Below are positions 8,010 to 10,596 of a stretch of 10,596 bases of DNA, piece by piece. Made by a program: the position numbers and the translations under genes. Under the pieces are notes generated by a model that saw nothing but the letters and a program-made list of their open reading frames with translations, was not told the origin of the DNA and searched no databases. Position 1 is the stretch's first letter, and each line of letters opens with the position of its first letter. The DNA comes from Bifidobacteriaceae bacterium (lineage in GTDB: Bacteria > Actinomycetota > Actinomycetes > Actinomycetales > WQXJ01), in NCBI GenBank assembly GCA_031278075.1, contig JAITLE010000058.1:1-10596 (forward strand), in the 5' to 3' direction.

Positions 8010-8020
8010 ATCACCTCCCC
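8010..8020 (-). promoter_or_regulatory. Strong ribosome-binding site of imuA' (decides the start)
   Basis: The minus strand reads GGGGAGGTGAT (8020-8010), nearly the full complement of the 16S rRNA 3' tail. Eight nt separate GGAGG from GTG at 8005. This makes 8005 the start rather than GTG at 8014, which lies within the site itself. Confidence 0.75.
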
Positions 8021-8024
8021 TCAT

Positions 8025-8038
8025 GCTACGTCTGTTCG
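8025..8038 (-). promoter_or_regulatory. Candidate degenerate LexA (SOS) box upstream of imuA'
   Basis: The minus strand reads CGAACAGACGTAGC. The left half is a perfect CGAAC half-site; the right half keeps only GT of GTTCG. It fits 12 of 14 positions of the Gram-positive consensus CGAACRNRYGTTYC but is far from a perfect palindrome. It covers the predicted transcription start, a sensible operator position. Actinobacterial mutasome cassettes are known LexA targets, which raises the prior. Still only a candidate. Confidence 0.4.
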
Positions 8039-8045
8039 GGTTTCC

Positions 8046-8075
8046 ACAATATCCATACTCGTACACCTGTGTCAA
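8046..8075 (-). promoter_or_regulatory. Predicted sigma-70-type promoter of the imuA'-imuB-dnaE2 operon
   Basis: On the minus strand there is an exact -35 TTGACA (8075-8070), an 18-nt spacer and a -10 TATTGT (8051-8046; 4 of 6 to TATAAT). GATATT two bases upstream is an alternative -10 with a 16-nt spacer. Transcription would start near 8039, giving a leader of about 35 nt. A small dyad, ACAC-AG-GTGT (8072-8063), overlaps the -35. Confidence 0.5.
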
Positions 8076-8118
8076 CGCCGGGAAGGCCCCGGCGCCAGCC
8101 GTCCCGCCAGCGAGCGCG

Positions 8119-8124
8119 TAAAAT
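8119..8124 (+). promoter_or_regulatory. -10 element of a probable leaderless promoter for the PEBP gene
   Basis: TAAAAT matches TATAAT at 5 of 6 positions and ends 6 nt before the ATG at 8131. Transcription would begin at or next to the A of the start codon. No Shine-Dalgarno lies between the two. This geometry is typical of leaderless actinobacterial genes. No clear -35 is seen. Confidence 0.5.
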
Positions 8125-8130
8125 CCGGTC

Positions 8131-8661
8131 ATGGATCTCACAAGGCCTGTCCCACCCGACCCGTACTCCCTACTTCCCGCGGTCGCGCCACTCACACTCA
8201 CCAGTAAAGACGTCACCACTGACACTCCATTGGGCGAACCGTTCACCGCGGCCGGCGGCAACATCTCGCCACACCTGGCCTGGCGCGACTTCCCGCCCCT
8301 GACCAAGAGCTTCCTCGTCAACTGCTTCGACCCCGACGCGCCCACGCCCGCCGGGTTCTGGCACTGGACCCTCGTCAACCTGCCCGTCACCGTCACCGAG
8401 CTGCCCCGCGGCGCGGGCGGGCCCGAGACGCCCTGGCCCGAACCGGCCTTCCAGGTCAACGGCGACTCGGGGACGCTCGGCTACTACGGCGCCGCGCCCC
8501 CAGCCGGTGATTTCCCGCACCGCTATTTCTTCGCCGTGCACGCGCTGGACGTGGCGACGCTGCCTGTCGGCCCCGACGCCACGCCAACGGTGGTCGCGTT
8601 CAACGCGTTGTTCCACACCATCGCGCGCGGCGTGGTGACGCCGACCTACCAAACCAAGTAG
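8131..8661 (+). CDS. YbhB/YbcL-family (PEBP, Raf-kinase-inhibitor-like) protein
   Basis: The protein has 176 residues, full length for the bacterial phosphatidylethanolamine-binding-protein family. The ligand-site motifs are intact: FDPDAPTPAGFWHW (66-79) and GYYGAAPPAGDFPHRYFFAVHALD split over 117-140, including the GP/AP loop and HRY. Bacterial members are soluble, small anion- or phospholipid-binding proteins of mostly unknown role; no signal peptide is seen here. The ATG at 8131 has no ribosome-binding site but has TAAAAT 7 nt upstream, so leaderless translation is likely. It is divergent from imuA', sharing a 125-bp intergenic region (8006-8130), and convergent with the methyltransferase gene, with a short tandem array between. 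There is no evidence that it belongs to the mutasome. Confidence 0.93.
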   Translation: MDLTRPVPPDPYSLLPAVAPLTLTSKDVTTDTPLGEPFTAAGGNISPHLAWRDFPPLTKSFLVNCFDPDAPTPAGFWHWTLVNLPVTVTELPRGAGGPETPWPEPAFQVNGDSGTLGYYGAAPPAGDFPHRYFFAVHALDVATLPVGPDATPTVVAFNALFHTIARGVVTPTYQTK

Positions 8662-8662
8662 G

Positions 8663-8741
8663 ACCCGCGCGGCTCGCCCACCCGCGCGGCTCGCCCACCC
8701 GCGCCCCGCCCACCCGAATTCAGCTCACCCGAATTCAACTC
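8663..8741. repeat. Short degenerate tandem array, five units beginning ACCCG
   Basis: Two identical 17-bp units (ACCCGCGCGGCTCGCCC at 8663-8679 and 8680-8696) are followed by three 15-bp units. The third (8697-8711) is a shortened GC-rich version. The fourth and fifth (8712-8726, 8727-8741) are ACCCGAATTCAGCTC and ACCCGAATTCAACTC, differing at one base. The array fills the gap between two convergent genes and runs over the stop codon of the methyltransferase gene (8735-8737). Confidence 0.75.
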
Positions 8742-9544
8742 ACCGCGCGAGTGGCCCAGAACGCCACCGCGGCCGCGGCGGCCACGTTCAGCGAGTCCAC
8801 TCCGCCCGCCATCGGTATGCGCACCACCACGTCAGCCAAGGCGAGCGCCTGGGCGCTCAACCCCGACCCCTCAGTGCCCACCAACAGAGCGAGCCGTTCC
8901 GGGAGGTGACGGGCGAACCGGTCGAGGGGCACGGCATCGTCCGCCAAGGCCAAAGCGGCCACGCTCCACCCGGCCTGTTTGAGCTGCCCCAAAGCCGCTG
9001 GCCACGGCTCGATCCGGGCCCACGGCACCTGGAACACCGTGCCCATCGAGACGCGCACCGCGCGGCGGTAAAGCGGATCGGCGCTGCGCGGCGTCAGCGC
9101 CACCGCGTCCACCCCGAGGGCCGCGGCGGAGCGGAAGACGGCGCCCAAGTTGGTGTGATCCACCACGTCCTCCACGATCGCGAGTCTCGTCGCGTCCCGC
9201 GTCAGCGCTTCCAACGCGACGGGCGCCGGCCGCCGCATCGCCGCGATCGCGCCGCGGTGCACGTGGAAGCCGCAGACCGCGTGGAGCACGGCGTCTTCGC
9301 CGACGTAGACCGGCACCGCCGGATCCACCCGCTCCAGCAGACGCGCCAGCACGTCGACCCAACGCGGCGACATGAGCAGCGAGAACGGCTCGATCCCGGC
9401 GTCCAAGGCGCGGCCGATCACCTCGGCGCTCTCCGCCATGAACAGCCCCCGCTCCGGTTCGACGCGGCGTCGCAAAGCGACGTCCTTCAAGTGGAAATAG
9501 GCTTCCAGGCGGCCATCCGCGGGGTCTGCCACCGGCACGATCAC
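8735..9544 (-). CDS. TrmH/SpoU-family RNA 2'-O-methyltransferase
   Basis: SPOUT-class enzymes transfer a methyl group from S-adenosylmethionine to a ribose 2'-OH in tRNA or rRNA. With a start at 9544 the protein has 269 residues. An N-terminal substrate-binding domain (about 1-115) includes the typical RRRVEPERGLFMAES. The three SpoU motifs of the trefoil-knot domain follow: NLGAVFRSAAALG (132-144, with Asn132 and Arg138), LLVGTEGSGLS (220-230) and IPMAGGVDSLNVAAA (243-257). The target nucleotide cannot be told from sequence. The start is uncertain: GTG codons at 9544, 9538 and 9532 are all plausible, and 9544 or 9538 suits the usual 'V-x-DPADxRL' N-terminus. An in-frame ATG at 9610 would add 22 Pro/Gly-rich residues and leave only 27 nt to the divergent ppgK start. 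The gene is convergent with the PEBP gene. Confidence 0.93.
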   Translation of the reverse strand: MIVPVADPADGRLEAYFHLKDVALRRRVEPERGLFMAESAEVIGRALDAGIEPFSLLMSPRWVDVLARLLERVDPAVPVYVGEDAVLHAVCGFHVHRGAIAAMRRPAPVALEALTRDATRLAIVEDVVDHTNLGAVFRSAAALGVDAVALTPRSADPLYRRAVRVSMGTVFQVPWARIEPWPAALGQLKQAGWSVAALALADDAVPLDRFARHLPERLALLVGTEGSGLSAQALALADVVVRIPMAGGVDSLNVAAAAAVAFWATRAVS

Positions 9545-9596
9545 CGGCCCAGGGTATCGCCCGCCCAGACCCAGAGGCGCGGGGCCCCGTTGTGGA

Positions 9597-9602
9597 AAAA
9601 TA
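9597..9602 (-). promoter_or_regulatory. Weak candidate -10 element for the methyltransferase gene
   Basis: The minus strand reads TATTTT (9602-9597), the only A/T-rich stretch between the two divergent genes. It would start transcription near 9590, downstream of ATG 9610, which supports a GTG start at 9544 or later. The -35 region is poor, so this is a tentative call. Confidence 0.25.
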
Positions 9603-9637
9603 GGCGGCATTCCCGCACCAGCGAAAGGGGCCTCAAG

Positions 9638-10411
9638 GTGAGTCAGACAATCGCGTTCGGCGTCGACGTCGGGGGTTCAGGCATCAAGGGCGCCCCGGTC
9701 GACCTCGCCACAGGTGAGTTGACGGCGCCGCGCCAAAAGATCCTCACGCCGCAGCCTGCCACGCCCGATGCCGTCGTGAGCGTCATCGGGGAGTTGATCG
9801 CCGGCTTCGAGTTGGCCGCCGACGTGCCCATCGGGCTCTCGTTCCCCAGCCCGATCGTGCAGGGCGCGGTGGGGTGGATGGCCAACCTCGACCAGTCGTG
9901 GGTGGGTGTCAACCTGGCCGACGCCGTGGAGGCCGGGACCGGCCGGCGCCCGACCGTCGTCAACGACGCCGACGCCGCAGGGTACGCCGAGATCGCTTTC
10001 GGCGCCGCGAAGGGCCACCCGGGGACCGTCGCCGTGACGACGCTCGGCACGGGGATCGGCGTGGCGCTCATCACCGAGGGGAAGCTTTGGCCGAACGCGG
10101 AGCTGGGCCACCTGCAGATCAACGGCCGCGACGCCGAGAATTGGGCGGCCGCCTCGGCGAAAGAGCGCGAGGGCTTGACCTTCGAGAAGTGGGCGAAGCG
10201 GCTGCAACGCTATTTCACGGAGGTGGACCGGCTGCTTTGGCCGGATCTGATCGTGGTGGGCGGCGGCATCTCGCGCAGAGCGCACAAGTTCCTCCCGTTG
10301 CTCGATCTGCGTCCACCCATCGTCCCGGCGGCTCTACGCAACACGGCGGGGATCGTCGGGGCCGCGGTGCTCGCGGGCCAAAGCGCGGGGATCGCCACCC
10401 TGCCCGAGTAG
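9638..10411 (+). CDS. ppgK: Polyphosphate glucokinase (polyphosphate/ATP-dependent, ROK family)
   Basis: PpgK phosphorylates glucose to glucose 6-phosphate in the cytoplasm, using inorganic polyphosphate (and usually ATP) as donor, and is characteristic of actinobacteria. The 257-residue protein carries the phosphate-1 motif DVGGSGIKGAPVD (10-22), LTPQPATP (36-43), the catalytic region NDADAAGYAE (109-118, base Asp111), the phosphate-2 motif LGTGIG (136-141), ELGHL (155-159) and VVGGGISRRAHKFLPLL (206-222). A near-invariant PpgK tail, PALRNTAGIVGAA in slightly varied form, lies at about 230-243. It lacks the cysteine-rich ROK zinc motif, as other PpgK proteins do. GTG at 9638 is chosen because AAAGGGG (9624-9630) lies 7 nt upstream; the long in-frame extension to 8906 lies over the methyltransferase gene and is not real. 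It ends 4 nt before the convergent rnpB. Confidence 0.96.
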   Translation: MSQTIAFGVDVGGSGIKGAPVDLATGELTAPRQKILTPQPATPDAVVSVIGELIAGFELAADVPIGLSFPSPIVQGAVGWMANLDQSWVGVNLADAVEAGTGRRPTVVNDADAAGYAEIAFGAAKGHPGTVAVTTLGTGIGVALITEGKLWPNAELGHLQINGRDAENWAAASAKEREGLTFEKWAKRLQRYFTEVDRLLWPDLIVVGGGISRRAHKFLPLLDLRPPIVPAALRNTAGIVGAAVLAGQSAGIATLPE

Positions 10412-10415
10412 GGCG

Positions 10416-10596
10416 GATGAGCCGGCCTGTAAGCCGGGTTCTGTCATTCAAGACGGCCATCCATCTAGGACCCGCGTCACCACGGGCCTCAAGCGGCCTA
10501 CCCGGCGGCTCGGGCGAGCAACCCTCGAACGCCGCCTGCTCGGCCTTGCTCCGGGCGGGGTTTGCCTAGCCGCCCGGGTCGCCCCGGGCGCTGGTG
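10416..10596 (-). ncRNA. rnpB: RNase P RNA (3' part; gene continues past the window edge)
   Basis: RNase P RNA is the catalytic RNA that trims the 5' leader from tRNA precursors. The minus strand shows conserved 3'-half blocks of bacterial type A RNA: GGAGCAAGGCC (10552-10542), CCGGGTAGGCCGCTTGAGGC (10505-10486), CTAGATGGATGGCCGTC (10468-10452) and the 3' end ACAGAACCCGGCTTAC followed by AGGCCGGCTCATC (10444-10416). About 180 of the usual roughly 400 nt are present; the 5' half lies to the right of the window. The exact mature 3' end is taken from family similarity. The gene is convergent with ppgK at a distance of 4 nt. Confidence 0.95.

Noticed and set aside
8712..8741. CRISPR-like repeats
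   Set aside because: The units are directly adjacent with no spacers and are only 15-17 bp long.
8906..9637. Long N-terminal extension of ppgK
   Set aside because: It lies antisense over the methyltransferase gene and does not resemble the family; GTG 9638 has a good ribosome-binding site and fits the known PpgK N-terminus.

Overview
The window is a gene-dense stretch of a very high-GC bacterial chromosome, almost certainly an actinomycete (Actinomycetota). The evidence is the strong G/C bias at third codon positions, frequent GTG starts, an actinobacterial-type imuA'-imuB-dnaE2 mutagenesis cassette, a polyphosphate glucokinase of the mycobacterial type, and one gene that looks leaderless. 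I cannot assign a genus. There is no sign of a phage, IS element, CRISPR array or tRNA, and the genes read as chromosomal core or shell genes.

Layout. Positions 1-171 hold no gene I can support, but they contain a perfect 11-bp-arm dyad (54-86). A membrane-anchored SRPBCC-fold protein follows on the + strand (172-795). It runs tail to tail into, and overlaps by 18 nt, a long minus-strand block. In transcription order (right to left) that block is: promoter and possible LexA site (8025-8075), imuA' (8005-7322), imuB (7325-5700), dnaE2 (5707-2495), a Sir2-family NAD-dependent deacylase (2452-1673) and a RarD/EamA permease (1680-778). Junctions within the block are overlaps of 4 or 8 nt, except a 42-nt gap between dnaE2 and sir2 that contains a GC-rich stem-loop. 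The five genes may therefore be one operon, with the stem-loop as a possible attenuator before the last two.

To the right of the promoter are a divergent PEBP/YbhB-family gene (8131-8661), a short degenerate tandem array (8663-8741), a TrmH/SpoU-type RNA 2'-O-methyltransferase on the minus strand (8735-9544), a divergent polyphosphate glucokinase ppgK (9638-10411), and the 3' part of the RNase P RNA gene rnpB on the minus strand, running off the right edge.

Function. ImuA', ImuB and DnaE2 form the damage-inducible mutasome: DnaE2 is the error-prone polymerase, and ImuB is a polymerase-dead Y-family adaptor. Both are recognisable from motifs here. The sirtuin and the permease have no established role in that pathway; their linkage is the most interesting contextual observation. 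I found no convincing wholly new system. The other findings are regulatory and architectural details.
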